This document shows, piece by piece, positions 26,697 to 36,324 of a stretch of 64,000 bases of DNA. The notes below the pieces were generated by a model, which ran no database searches, was not told where the DNA came from, and worked only from the letters and a program-made list of their open reading frames with translations. Each line of letters opens with the position of its first letter. The first letter of the stretch is position 1. Both the position numbers and the translations under genes were made by a program. Source of the stretch: an uncultured Mollicutes bacterium (GTDB lineage Bacteria > Bacillota_I > Bacilli_A > Acholeplasmatales > Anaeroplasmataceae); NCBI GenBank assembly GCA_945923475.1, contig CAMELE010000004.1, forward strand, positions 1-64,000, in the 5' to 3' direction.

Positions 26697-27554
26697 TTGG
26701 AAAATATAGTAGCGCTTGTAACTCCGTTTTGTTCTGATATGAGTGTTGATGTAGCTAAGCTTAAAGAGCTTGTGCGATATCATATTGAAAAAAAGACTGA
26801 TAAAATATTAATTTTAGGTACAACATCAGAAAGTCCTACCTTAAGTGAGGATGAGAAGAAGCTAGTCATTAAAACTGTTTGCGAGGAGGCATTAAACAAA
26901 ATTAGTGTTATTGGAGGAGTATCAGGGAATAGCTTGACTTCAGTCTCAAAAGAGATTTCATTATATGATGGATATGATATTGATGAATTGTTAGTAATCA
27001 CACCTTATTATAATAAATCAAGCAAAGAAGGAATTTATGATTATTTTAAAACAATTAGTGCAATGACGGATAAGAAGATTATTATATATGATGTTCCAGC
27101 TCGTACTAATAATCCAATTGATTTGGAGGCATTAAAAAGATTGTCATTAATACCTAATATCATAGGAATAAAGGAAGCTACCTCAGATTATTTGCGAATA
27201 CTTAAGGTGTCTGAGTGTAGAAGTGATAATTTTAAAATTTATTGTGGTGATGATATAGCACTTCCAATATTTATGATTTTAGGCTGTGATGGTGTAATTA
27301 GTGTAATGTCAAATGTGATAAGTGATATAATTAGCAAAATTTTATCAACATATGATAATGGTGAGGCTTTAGAATCTATATCCTTGTTTATGAAATATAA
27401 GGATTTAATAAACAGTGTATTTTTAGACGTTAATCCGATTGGCATTAAATATTTAATGGATGTAAAGGGGATGAGCGTTGGGAAGCTAAGACTTCCGCTT
27501 ACATGGCCTACAGAGATTCATCAAGGTGAGATTTTAAAGTCCTTACGGAGTTGA
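26697..27554 (+). CDS. dapA: 4-Hydroxy-tetrahydrodipicolinate synthase (DapA)
   Basis: A 285-residue class I aldolase-fold enzyme that condenses aspartate semialdehyde with pyruvate in lysine/diaminopimelate synthesis. Features: LVTPF near the start, LGTTSESPTLSEDEK, VSGNSLTSVSKE, ITPYYNK (catalytic Tyr), IYDVPARTN, and IGIKEATSD with the Schiff-base Lys. CGDDIALPIFMILGCDGVISVMSN follows. The start is TTG at 26697, preceded by AGGTGG; no in-frame ATG fits the conserved N-terminus. It forms a two-gene unit with aspartokinase, six bases downstream. Confidence 0.92.
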   Translation: MENIVALVTPFCSDMSVDVAKLKELVRYHIEKKTDKILILGTTSESPTLSEDEKKLVIKTVCEEALNKISVIGGVSGNSLTSVSKEISLYDGYDIDELLVITPYYNKSSKEGIYDYFKTISAMTDKKIIIYDVPARTNNPIDLEALKRLSLIPNIIGIKEATSDYLRILKVSECRSDNFKIYCGDDIALPIFMILGCDGVISVMSNVISDIISKILSTYDNGEALESISLFMKYKDLINSVFLDVNPIGIKYLMDVKGMSVGKLRLPLTWPTEIHQGEILKSLRS

Positions 27555-27560
27555 TTTAGG

Positions 27561-28568
27561 TTGAAAATTAAAAAATATGGTGGATCATCATTAAAGGACT
27601 TGGGTAAAATCAAAGCAGTTGCCAAGCAAATAGTAAAGGATAATGATAAACAGCTAATAGTTGTATCAGCTCCTTTTGGTTTTACAAATGATATATTAAA
27701 AAAAGCTAAGGAATTATCTTTAAATCCATCCTTAAGAGAAATTGATCAAATGATTGTGACAGGTGAGATGATTAACGCATCTTTGCTAGCAATTGCGATT
27801 AATGAGCTTGGAAGAAAAGCCTATTCTTGCAATGCAATGAATATAGATATTGTAGCTAGTAATGATTATGGGGATGGAAGAATTATTAGTATTAATAAAA
27901 GTAAAATAGATGATTTGCTAAAAGAATATGATATTTTAGTAATAACTGGATTTCAAGGAGTAAATGGCACAGATTTTGTAAGCTTAGGGAGAGGTGGTTC
28001 AGACACTACAGCATTAGCTTTAGCAGCTATTTATAGTGTTCCCTGTGATATTTTTACCGATGTTAACGGGGTTTACTCAATCGATCCTAAGCTAGGAATA
28101 AAAGGGAAAAAGCTGCCATATATTTCCTATGATGAGATGCTTGAGCTATCTCTTGCCGGTGGTAAAGTTTTAGCACCAAAGGCAGCTGCTATAGCAAAGG
28201 AATATCAAGTTACAACTAATATATTAGAATCATTGTCCAATGATGGAACAGAGATTAATAGTCTAGAAGAGTACGGCCCTAAAGCAGTGTCAATTATGAA
28301 TGTAACAAAAAAAGATAATAACTCTCTTTTTATAGATATTAATGGTGATAAATATTATAAAAATGAGAATGGAGAGTATTCTTTAGTTAGTATAGTTGGT
28401 TCGTTTTTATTTAAGACAAATATAATTTCAAATATAAATGAATTGTTAAAAAAATTAGACGTATTACCGATTTCTTTTCTTGTTAAGGATAATTTGATTA
28501 TTCTAATTATTAACAATGTAGAGGTTGATAAATTATTAGTTAATCTTAATGAAATAATTCTTAAGTAA
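27561..28568 (+). CDS. Short aspartate kinase
   Basis: A 335-residue aspartokinase, first enzyme of the aspartate pathway. It has KIKKYGGSSLKDL at the N-terminus (KFGGSS motif), VVSAPFGFTNDILKKA, VTGEMINASLLA, ITGFQGVNGTDFVSLGRGGSDTTALALAA and DVNGVYSIDPK. The protein is about 70-100 residues shorter than usual: after the kinase domain (about 260 residues) only about 70 residues remain, room for one ACT-like unit instead of two. Feedback control by lysine or threonine may therefore differ. The start is TTG with GGAG/AGG upstream. It directly follows dapA. Confidence 0.88.
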   Translation: MKIKKYGGSSLKDLGKIKAVAKQIVKDNDKQLIVVSAPFGFTNDILKKAKELSLNPSLREIDQMIVTGEMINASLLAIAINELGRKAYSCNAMNIDIVASNDYGDGRIISINKSKIDDLLKEYDILVITGFQGVNGTDFVSLGRGGSDTTALALAAIYSVPCDIFTDVNGVYSIDPKLGIKGKKLPYISYDEMLELSLAGGKVLAPKAAAIAKEYQVTTNILESLSNDGTEINSLEEYGPKAVSIMNVTKKDNNSLFIDINGDKYYKNENGEYSLVSIVGSFLFKTNIISNINELLKKLDVLPISFLVKDNLIILIINNVEVDKLLVNLNEIILK

Positions 28569-28593
28569 TCATAAGCACCTATTATGGTATTTT

Positions 28594-28630
28594 AAAAGCT
28601 GTGAAGCATTAGTATGTTTTGCAGCTTTTT
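28594..28630 (+). terminator. dapA-aspartokinase terminator
   Basis: AAAAGCTG...GAAGCAT pairs with ATGTTTTGCAGCTTTT, with some G-T pairs, and ends in a T-run. Confidence 0.65.
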
Positions 28631-28714
28631 ATTATAAGAAATGTGTAATTCTCTTAAAATGGAAATAAAATAAGGAATGTCAGTCACTTATATATATATC
28701 TTTTGTCATAATTG

Positions 28715-28743
28715 TTGAAACTTTTTGGAAAAATGTTTATAAT
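28715..28743 (+). promoter_or_regulatory. nifJ promoter
   Basis: TTGAAA and TATAAT separated by 17 bases, about 35 bases upstream of the nifJ start. Confidence 0.75.
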
Positions 28744-28779
28744 ATAAGAGTACCAAAATAATTATTAGGAGGATTTATT

Positions 28780-31700
28780 ATGGCTACAAAAAAAGATGTT
28801 AAAAGAATGGCTATCGATGGAAACTATGCTGCAGCATATGTATCATACGCTTTTACGGAGGTAGCGGGAATATACCCAATTACACCATCTACTCCAATGG
28901 CAGAGTATGTTGATGAATGGGCATCACAAGGTAAGAAGAATTTATTTGGAATGCCTGTAAAGGTAGTAGAAATGCAATCAGAGGCTGGTGCAGCTGGTAC
29001 AGTTCATGGTTCACTTGAGGCTGGTGCACTTACTACAACTTATACAGCTTCTCAAGGCTTATTGTTAAAAATACCTAATATGTATAAGATTGCTGGAGAA
29101 TGCCTTCCTGGTGTTATCCATGTGGCAGCTAGATCACTAGCTTCTCAATCTCTTTCAATATTCGGTGATCACCAAGATGTTATGGCATGTCGTCAAACTG
29201 GTTTTGCAATGCTATGTACAAACTCAGTTCAAGAGGTTATGGATTTAGGAGGAGTAGCTCATTTAGCTGCAATTGAATCATCAATTCCATTCCTTCATTT
29301 CTTTGATGGATTTAGAACTTCTCATGAGGTAAACACTGTTGAGGCCATAGATTATGAGGTTTTTGATCGTTTACTTGATCGTGATGCAGTAGCTAAGTTC
29401 CGTCAGGAGGCTTTAAACCCTACTCATCCAAAGGAAAGAGGAACTGCTCAAAACGATGACGTATATTTCCAAACTCGTGAGCTACAAGCTAAGAAATATG
29501 CATCTGTACCTGATGTAGTTGCAAAATACATGGGAGAAATTTCTAAGGTTACAGGACGTAATTATGCTCCATTTGTATTCTATGGTGCTAAGGACGCAAC
29601 TGACGTAATTGTTGCAATGGGTTCAGTATGTCAAGCAACTCGTGAGGTTGTTGATAATTTAGTTGCTCAAGGTAAGAAGGTTGGTCTTTTAGAGGTTCAT
29701 TTATACCGTCCATTTAGTGCAAAGTATTTCTTTAATGCAATGCCTAAGACTGTAAAGAGAATTGCTGTATTAGATCGTACAATTGAGCAAGGTTCAGTTG
29801 GAGAACCATTATACCTAGATGTTAAGAGTGTATATTATGGTCAAGCTAATCAACCACTTATTATTGGTGGACGCTATGGATTATCTTCAAAGGATACTAC
29901 TCCTGATTTAATCAATGCTGTATATGACAATTTAGCTAATGAAGCTAAGGATCGCTTTACAGTTGGTATTATAGATGATATTGATCATACTAACGTTGTT
30001 GTTAAAAATCCAATTGATACTGCAGATCCTACTACAACAGAATTATTATTCTTTGGATTAGGTTCAGATGGTACTGTTGGTGCATGTAAGAATATTTCTA
30101 AGATTATCGGTGATTATACTGATTTCTATTCTCAAAGCTACGCAGCTTATGACTCAAAGAAGAGTGGAGGTTCTACAAGATTACACCTACGTTTCTCTAA
30201 GAACCCAATTCGTTCTACATATTTAGTTAATAATCCTCACTTTGTATCATGCTCTTTGGATGCTTATTTAAAGAAGTTTGATATGATTAAGGGCTTACGT
30301 AATGGTGGTTCATTCTTATTGAATACTGCTGTAGGTAAGGATGAAATTGAGGATTTACTTCCAAATTCATATAAAATACAGCTTGCAAAGAAGCATGCTA
30401 AGCTATACATAATTGATGCGACTCATGCTGCACTTGAATGTGGATTCCGTCCAGGACTTGGAGTTAACACAATTATGCAATCTGCATTCTTCAAGCTAAA
30501 TGAACAAATTATGGACTTCGAAGAAGCTAAGCAACATATGAAGGAATTTGCTCAAAAGACTTATGCAAAGAAGGGTCAAGAGCTTGTTGATATGAACTGC
30601 AAGGCTGTTGATATGGGTGAATCTCGTATTGTTGAAGTAGAGGTTAAGCCTGAGTGGGCTAATCTAAAGCCTGAAGCTAAGACTGTAGATGAATCTCGTC
30701 CACGCTTTGTTCGTGAGATTGCTGATCCAATTGATTCTCTTGAGGGAGATAATTTACCTCTTTCTGTATTCAAGGACCGTGCTGATTGCTCAATGCCTTC
30801 TGGTACTGCAGCATATGAAAAGCGTGGTGTTGCATCTCAAGTTCCATTCTGGGATGGCACTAAGTGTATTCAATGTAACCAATGTGCATTCGTATGTAGT
30901 CACGCTGCAATTCGTCCATTCCTAGTTGATGCGACTGAAGAGGCTAACGCACCTAAGGACGTAACTTACTTAAAGGCAAATGGTAAAGGTCTTGAAAATG
31001 TTAAATTTACTATTGTTGTATCTCCACTTGACTGTACAGGCTGTGGTGTATGTACAACTGTATGTCCAAAGGCTTGTCTATCTATGAAGTCACTTAAGGA
31101 AGCTCGTGATGCTAAACAAGATGTTGTAGCTAAGTATTTCTATGACAATGTAACATACAAGAGTGAGCTTGTTGGAAAGGCAAATGCTAAGAATGTTCAA
31201 TTTGCTAAGCCTTTATTTGAGTTCTCTGGTGCATGTGCTGGATGTGGAGAAACTCCATATATTAAGGCTGTAAGCCAATTATTTGGTAACAGAATGATGG
31301 TAGCTAATGCTACAGGATGTACATCAATTTATTCTGGTTCATATCCATCAAGCCCATATACAACATTAAGTAATGGTCATGGTCCAGCTTGGGCAAACTC
31401 ATTATTTGAGGATAATGCTGAGTTTGGATTTGGTATGCGTGTAGCATATGAAACAATGCGTGATCGCTTACAAAATGTAATTGTTGCAAATCTTGATGAA
31501 ATGAATGATGAGCAAAAGGCACTTGCTAACGAATGGCTAGAAAACCGAGATAATGGTGATGTAACAGAAGCATTAGAGCCTAAGATGGTAGCTGCATTTG
31601 AATCAGATAAGGCTCCATATGCTAAGGAAATTATTTCCCTAAAGCAATATATTATAAAAGCATCTCAATGGATTATTGGTGGAGATGGTTGGGCTTATGA

Positions 31701-32325
31701 TATTGGATTTGGTGGTCTTGACCATGTAATTGCAAATAATGAGGATGTTAATATTCTTGTTGTAGATACAGAGGTATATTCAAATACTGGTGGTCAATCA
31801 TCTAAATCAAGCCGTACAGGATCAATTGCTAAATTTACAGCATCTGGAAAGCGCCAAAAGAAGAAGGATTTAGCTTCAATCGCAATGAGCTATGGTCATG
31901 TATACGTTGCTACAGTTTGCCATGGTGCTAACCAAAACCAAGTTATTAAGGCTTTAAAGGAAGCTGAAGCATATAAGGGACCATCAATTGTTATTTGCTA
32001 TGCACCTTGTATTGCTCACAATATTAAGGGTGGTCTTGCTAAGACTCAACTTGAGGCTAAACTTGCAACTGAGTGTGGATATTTCCCAACATTCCGTTTC
32101 AACCCTGATTTGGCTAAGCAAGGACAAAATCCATTCACTATGGATTCTAAGGAACCAGATTGGTCTAAATATCATGATTTCTTAATGAATGAAGGACGTT
32201 ATTCTCAGCTTTCTAAGATTAATCCAGTTAAGGCTGAAGAATTATTAGAATTTAATTTACAAGATGCTCAGGCTCGTTATGAATCTTATATGGCACGTGT
32301 AAATGATCCTAAATATCAAAAGTAA
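28780..32325 (+). CDS. nifJ: Pyruvate:ferredoxin (flavodoxin) oxidoreductase
   Basis: A 1181-residue single-chain PFOR that oxidises pyruvate to acetyl-CoA and CO2 and reduces ferredoxin or flavodoxin, a key step in anaerobic energy metabolism. Domains in order: N-terminal TPP-pyrimidine domain (GIYPITPSTPMAEYVDEWA), domain II, the gamma-type domain, and two 4Fe-4S ferredoxin clusters (CIQCNQCAFVCSH and CTGCGVCTTVCPKAC). The C-terminal TPP-binding domain follows (FSGACAGCGETPY, NATGCTSIYSGSYP, GGDGWAYDIGFGGLDH, NTGGQSSKSSRTG). Length is typical. A strong promoter, AGGAGG and biased codons suggest very high expression. Confidence 0.98.
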   Translation: MATKKDVKRMAIDGNYAAAYVSYAFTEVAGIYPITPSTPMAEYVDEWASQGKKNLFGMPVKVVEMQSEAGAAGTVHGSLEAGALTTTYTASQGLLLKIPNMYKIAGECLPGVIHVAARSLASQSLSIFGDHQDVMACRQTGFAMLCTNSVQEVMDLGGVAHLAAIESSIPFLHFFDGFRTSHEVNTVEAIDYEVFDRLLDRDAVAKFRQEALNPTHPKERGTAQNDDVYFQTRELQAKKYASVPDVVAKYMGEISKVTGRNYAPFVFYGAKDATDVIVAMGSVCQATREVVDNLVAQGKKVGLLEVHLYRPFSAKYFFNAMPKTVKRIAVLDRTIEQGSVGEPLYLDVKSVYYGQANQPLIIGGRYGLSSKDTTPDLINAVYDNLANEAKDRFTVGIIDDIDHTNVVVKNPIDTADPTTTELLFFGLGSDGTVGACKNISKIIGDYTDFYSQSYAAYDSKKSGGSTRLHLRFSKNPIRSTYLVNNPHFVSCSLDAYLKKFDMIKGLRNGGSFLLNTAVGKDEIEDLLPNSYKIQLAKKHAKLYIIDATHAALECGFRPGLGVNTIMQSAFFKLNEQIMDFEEAKQHMKEFAQKTYAKKGQELVDMNCKAVDMGESRIVEVEVKPEWANLKPEAKTVDESRPRFVREIADPIDSLEGDNLPLSVFKDRADCSMPSGTAAYEKRGVASQVPFWDGTKCIQCNQCAFVCSHAAIRPFLVDATEEANAPKDVTYLKANGKGLENVKFTIVVSPLDCTGCGVCTTVCPKACLSMKSLKEARDAKQDVVAKYFYDNVTYKSELVGKANAKNVQFAKPLFEFSGACAGCGETPYIKAVSQLFGNRMMVANATGCTSIYSGSYPSSPYTTLSNGHGPAWANSLFEDNAEFGFGMRVAYETMRDRLQNVIVANLDEMNDEQKALANEWLENRDNGDVTEALEPKMVAAFESDKAPYAKEIISLKQYIIKASQWIIGGDGWAYDIGFGGLDHVIANNEDVNILVVDTEVYSNTGGQSSKSSRTGSIAKFTASGKRQKKKDLASIAMSYGHVYVATVCHGANQNQVIKALKEAEAYKGPSIVICYAPCIAHNIKGGLAKTQLEAKLATECGYFPTFRFNPDLAKQGQNPFTMDSKEPDWSKYHDFLMNEGRYSQLSKINPVKAEELLEFNLQDAQARYESYMARVNDPKYQK

Positions 32326-32344
32326 AATAAATTAATAGAATATT

Positions 32345-32378
32345 AATAATATCTCTTGGTAATCCAAGGGATATTATT
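32345..32378 (+). terminator. nifJ terminator
   Basis: AATAATATCTCTTGG pairs with CCAAGGGATATTATT around a TAAT loop, a strong 15-bp stem. Confidence 0.75.
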
Positions 32379-32396
32379 ATAAATTGAGGTAAAAAT

Positions 32397-33233
32397 ATGA
32401 GTAATTTAAACATTGGACCCCATTTATCAATTTCAAAGGGATTTTTAAAAACTGCCCAGTTTGCTAAAACAATTAATGCAAATACATTTCAATATTTTTC
32501 CCGTAATCCTCGAGGTGGTGCGAAAAGACCATTAGATTTAGAAGATATAAATGCATATTTAAATTATGCAAAGGAAAATGGATTTGCAACTTTACTTTGT
32601 CATGCACCATACACTTTAAATCCCTCAAGTAAGGACGAAAACATAAGAGATTTTGCAAAAATAGTGTTTAAAGAGGATTTAGAAAGTATCAAGTATTTTC
32701 CAAATGCCTTGTATAATTTCCATCCAGGAAGTCATGTTGGCCAAGGGATTGAGAAAGGTATTGAATTAACTTCAGAGATTCTAAATGAAGTTTTAACTCC
32801 TGATATGACCACAACAGTATTAATAGAAACTATGTCAGGAAAAGGTTCTGAAATTGGTTCGACATTTGAAGAAATTAAAAGTATTATGGATAAGGTAAAT
32901 AATCCACATTTGGGTGTTTGTTTAGATACATGCCACGTTTATAGTGCTGGATATGATATTAAAAATGATTTAGATGGAGTTTTGAAGCATTTTGATGAGG
33001 TTATTGGCTTGGATAAATTAAAAGCCATCCACTTAAATGATTCTATGACAGAATTTAATTCTCATAAGGATCGCCATGAAAATATTGGAAAAGGATCAAT
33101 TGGACTTGATGCGATAATTAATTTAATTAATCATCCTCTACTAAAAAATATTCCATTTTTCTTAGAAACACCATGTGAGAATGAAGAACTATATAAAAAT
33201 GAAATTGACTTATTAAGAAAAAATTATAAGTAA
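32397..33233 (+). CDS. nfo: Deoxyribonuclease IV (AP endonuclease)
   Basis: A 278-residue TIM-barrel zinc endonuclease that incises DNA at abasic sites in base-excision repair. Family marks: IGPHLSISKGF, FQYFSRNPRG, LLCHAPYTLNPSS, FHPGSHVG, VLIETMSGKGSEIG, GVCLDTCHVYSAGYD, KAIHLNDS and HKDRHENIGKGSIG. Metal ligands His, Glu and Asp are all in place. Monocistronic, between the nifJ terminator and its own terminator. Confidence 0.96.
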   Translation: MSNLNIGPHLSISKGFLKTAQFAKTINANTFQYFSRNPRGGAKRPLDLEDINAYLNYAKENGFATLLCHAPYTLNPSSKDENIRDFAKIVFKEDLESIKYFPNALYNFHPGSHVGQGIEKGIELTSEILNEVLTPDMTTTVLIETMSGKGSEIGSTFEEIKSIMDKVNNPHLGVCLDTCHVYSAGYDIKNDLDGVLKHFDEVIGLDKLKAIHLNDSMTEFNSHKDRHENIGKGSIGLDAIINLINHPLLKNIPFFLETPCENEELYKNEIDLLRKNYK

Positions 33234-33251
33234 TTGATAAAAATGCTATAA

Positions 33252-33271
33252 AAGAGGAGAAATCCTCTTTT
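33252..33271 (+). terminator. nfo terminator
   Basis: AAGAGGA pairs with TCCTCTT around GAAA, followed by a T-run. Confidence 0.85.
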
Positions 33272-33286
33272 TTTATATGCACTATC

Positions 33287-33314
33287 TTGTAAATGAAAAA
33301 AATAAGCGTATAAT
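33287..33314 (+). promoter_or_regulatory. promoter of second MACPF operon
   Basis: TTGTAA and TATAAT separated by 16 bases, about 35 bases upstream of the ABC ATPase start. Confidence 0.65.
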
Positions 33315-33349
33315 TTATAATATTCGTTTATAAATTTTGGAGGAAAGTT

Positions 33350-34021
33350 ATGTTAAAAATAGAAAATGTCTCTATGGATTTTTATGAGACAAATAGTGTT
33401 GTTCATGTTCTAAAAAATATTAATCTTGAAATTAGCATTAATGAGTTAACAGTGATTAAAGGACCGTCTGGTTCTGGGAAAACTACGTTGCTCAACATTA
33501 TAGGGGGGTTACTTTTACCTACAAGTGGAAAAGTATTAATTGATAATCAAAATATCGTTGAGATGTCAGAGGATGAAAAAGCATATTTTAGAAATCAAAA
33601 ATTAGGATATGTTTTTCAGAATTTTTATTTGGAGCCAAATTTTACCGTTTTAGAAAATGTTGAAATTCCTTTAGTAATTTCAGAAATGAATAAAAGCGAG
33701 AGGAAGAATAGAATTAATTTAGCTTTGACTAAAGTTGGATTATTAGATAAACAGGACGTTATTGTCTCAAAATTATCTGGTGGAGAAAAACAAAGAGTTT
33801 GTATTGCTAGAGCCGTTGTGAATGATCCAAAAATAATAATTGCTGATGAACCAACTGGGAATTTAGATAGTAAAAATGGTGAATTAGTAATGGATATGCT
33901 TAAGAGTTTATGTAATGAAGATAGAATTGTTATAGTTATTACTCATAATGATGATTATGCAACTAAATATGGTGACAAAATATACGAATTAAAAGATGGT
34001 GTTATTAATGAAAAAAAATGA
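33350..34021 (+). CDS. ABC transporter ATPase (MacB/LolD type), second MACPF locus
   Basis: A 223-residue stand-alone ATPase. Walker A GPSGSGKTT near 39-47, Q-loop VFQNFYLEPNFTVLENV, signature LSGGEKQRV, Walker B IIADEPTGNLD and switch His in VVITHND. The family powers FtsX-like permeases. It is the first gene of a four-gene unit of ATPase, two permeases and MACPF, with all starts overlapping or within 12 bases of the preceding stop. The C-terminus overlaps the first permease by 14 bases. Confidence 0.93.
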   Translation: MLKIENVSMDFYETNSVVHVLKNINLEISINELTVIKGPSGSGKTTLLNIIGGLLLPTSGKVLIDNQNIVEMSEDEKAYFRNQKLGYVFQNFYLEPNFTVLENVEIPLVISEMNKSERKNRINLALTKVGLLDKQDVIVSKLSGGEKQRVCIARAVVNDPKIIIADEPTGNLDSKNGELVMDMLKSLCNEDRIVIVITHNDDYATKYGDKIYELKDGVINEKK

Positions 34022-35090
34022 TATTTTTCATTATGGTATTTGTAATTTTTCAAAACATTACAAAGCATCTATTATCCTTGGCCTTTGCATTGTAGCACTA
34101 TCATTTTTTATTTCGTTTTGTCTATTACTTAGTGTTAATTTAAATTTTAATTTAAAAAAAACTAATTTAAATTACTTAAATGATAGAATAATATTTAGCT
34201 ACTCCGGCGATGCAGATTCTTCATATGCACTTGAGTTGATAAAAGGTAACAATAATAATAATTTAAATATTTCAACGAAATTATCATTCAATGATTATAA
34301 GTTTGTTTGTAGGCATTTCAATAATAAAAAAGAGCAACTAAACTTCGATGAGTATGAGATACTAATAAATGAAAAATACGATTTTTCTATTGGTGATAGA
34401 TTATGTATTTTTGAAAATGAATATATGGTAAAAGGTTTTTTTAGTTCAAATACCTTTGATATTATAATGGATTTTGATACATTACCAGATTTCAACTTTG
34501 ATGTGTATTTTTCATTAAATGAAAACAAGATGAAAGGTGTATTTGATGTTTTAAAAGAACTTAATAATAGATATGAAATTGATGATCATAATGATAAGTT
34601 TAATTCATTTAATACTTTAAACATTATAATTAATGTTGTAAATGTATTTTTATCTATATTATTAGTTTTTGCTGTAATATCTTATTCTTTGTTGATATCA
34701 AATGATTTAATTTTACGAATTGAAAATAATAATATATTTTATAATATTTTATCAATTTGTGGGGCTAAGAGGAAGGATATACTTAAAATTGAAATTCTTG
34801 GTGATTCAATTATTATTGCTATAGCTAATCTTTTAGGTTTTTGTATATCGTTATTTACTAAGCCATTGCTTAAGAAAATTATATATAGGGTTACATATGG
34901 ATTAGCTACAAATGTTTTGGAAGGATTCAATCTTGATTATATTAGTGTTGAATTAGATCATATTTACTTTATAGTATCCATTGGAGTAATTTTAATTCCT
35001 ATTATAATTATAATTTTTGTATATATGAATATTAAGTATAAAACAAAAAAATCGATAGTTAAATTAAATGAGGTTATGTATGAGAAATAA
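34008..35090 (+). CDS. FtsX-like ABC permease, second MACPF locus (first permease)
   Basis: A 360-residue membrane protein. One N-terminal membrane segment (SIILGLCIVALSFFISFCLLLSV) is followed by an extracytoplasmic domain of about 170 residues, then three C-terminal segments, the MacB/FtsX topology. The cytoplasmic loop SICGAKRKDILKIEILGDS is the usual coupling-helix region. The start MKKND at 34008 lies within the ATPase gene and is chosen over an upstream ATG that has no ribosome binding site. It probably pairs with the next permease under one ATPase. Confidence 0.82.
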   Translation: MKKNDIFHYGICNFSKHYKASIILGLCIVALSFFISFCLLLSVNLNFNLKKTNLNYLNDRIIFSYSGDADSSYALELIKGNNNNNLNISTKLSFNDYKFVCRHFNNKKEQLNFDEYEILINEKYDFSIGDRLCIFENEYMVKGFFSSNTFDIIMDFDTLPDFNFDVYFSLNENKMKGVFDVLKELNNRYEIDDHNDKFNSFNTLNIIINVVNVFLSILLVFAVISYSLLISNDLILRIENNNIFYNILSICGAKRKDILKIEILGDSIIIAIANLLGFCISLFTKPLLKKIIYRVTYGLATNVLEGFNLDYISVELDHIYFIVSIGVILIPIIIIIFVYMNIKYKTKKSIVKLNEVMYEK

Positions 35091-36312
35091 GGTGACTTTG
35101 TTTTTAGCATATAAGGGCTATAAAAAAAATAAAGTATCAAAGCTTATATTCGTTTCATTGGTATTTATTATTGCATTGACTATTGTATCATTTTATTGCT
35201 TGTATTCTTACGAATTTCAAATAAAGAATAAGGCAATAAATGATAAGAATAATATGGTTGTATGTTCTTATGATGGAACTGCACCACAAAAATACACTGA
35301 TGAAGCAAGCTTTGAAAACTATGATGTTAAAAAAAATGATTATATTGATTATAAAGTGGATATTAATAATAAGGAGTATAAAATTGATTACCAGTGGAAA
35401 GATATTTATTCAATTGACTTAGATGGACAAGAGGGTTATAAATATTATAATATTATTGCATACGAAGAAGCATTTTATTTAGAACATGAAAACGACTATT
35501 TGAAGAACAACTATAACTCATCCATAATAATGTTTGGAAACGAACCTAAAAAAGATGATGAGGTTTTACTGTCTTCTGGAATAATAAAATATTGGGGGTT
35601 ATCGTATGATGATGTAATAGGTAAAGAAATTCGCTTTTCTTTTGATGCGAATAATGATACATATATTGTTTCTGGCATCTTTAACCAAGAATTTGAATTT
35701 TATTTTTCATACCGAACAATGTACTGTGGAACGTTTATGGTTTGTAAAGATAATGCACATTTATTGAAAAATAAGGAGATTACCAAAGGGGGAGGATATT
35801 CATTATATGTTGTAGAAGACTATGATACCGCTTTAGCTTTGGTTAAAAACGAAGGATTTAGAGGATCGCCAATATTATCATTTGATAAATATTATGGTGA
35901 TATTATTTTTATAATGGAAATACTTACTTTAACTTATGGTATAGTTTTCTTGTTTATATTGATGGCAAATTTGTTCATTATGTACAACAAGTATGTTAGG
36001 AAAAACAATATGTATTTGAAAATGCTAAATATTATGGGAGTCAAGGAAAAAAGTGTTTGTAAAATTATCATACTTCAAGCTTGTATGCTTATTTTAAAAT
36101 GCTTTATATATGCTTTTATCATTAGCTTTGGCATATCTTTAATGCTTACACTATTGTTTAATGATGAACTGTACTCATGGATATCTATTCGAGATGCTAA
36201 TAATTATTACATAAATATAAGCAGTTATTTTATTATTGCTTTTATAACGGCAGTTATGTTAGGAAGTTTAAGTATATTAACAACAAAAAAACTTTATTAT
36301 AAATATAGATGA
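35080..36312 (+). CDS. FtsX-like ABC permease, second MACPF locus (second permease)
   Basis: A 410-residue protein with FtsX/MacB topology: a membrane segment near 20-40, an extracytoplasmic domain of about 230 residues, and three C-terminal membrane segments around YGIVFLFILMANLFIMY, IIILQACMLILKCFIYAFIISFG and YFIIAFITAVMLGSLSI. The loop MLNIMGVKEKSVCKIIIL matches FtsX coupling loops. The ATG at 35080 lies 8 bases after GAGG and overlaps the preceding gene by 11 bases. The MACPF gene follows after 12 bases. Confidence 0.82.
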   Translation: MRNKVTLFLAYKGYKKNKVSKLIFVSLVFIIALTIVSFYCLYSYEFQIKNKAINDKNNMVVCSYDGTAPQKYTDEASFENYDVKKNDYIDYKVDINNKEYKIDYQWKDIYSIDLDGQEGYKYYNIIAYEEAFYLEHENDYLKNNYNSSIIMFGNEPKKDDEVLLSSGIIKYWGLSYDDVIGKEIRFSFDANNDTYIVSGIFNQEFEFYFSYRTMYCGTFMVCKDNAHLLKNKEITKGGGYSLYVVEDYDTALALVKNEGFRGSPILSFDKYYGDIIFIMEILTLTYGIVFLFILMANLFIMYNKYVRKNNMYLKMLNIMGVKEKSVCKIIILQACMLILKCFIYAFIISFGISLMLTLLFNDELYSWISIRDANNYYINISSYFIIAFITAVMLGSLSILTTKKLYYKYR

Positions 36313-36324
36313 GAGGGTTAGAAA

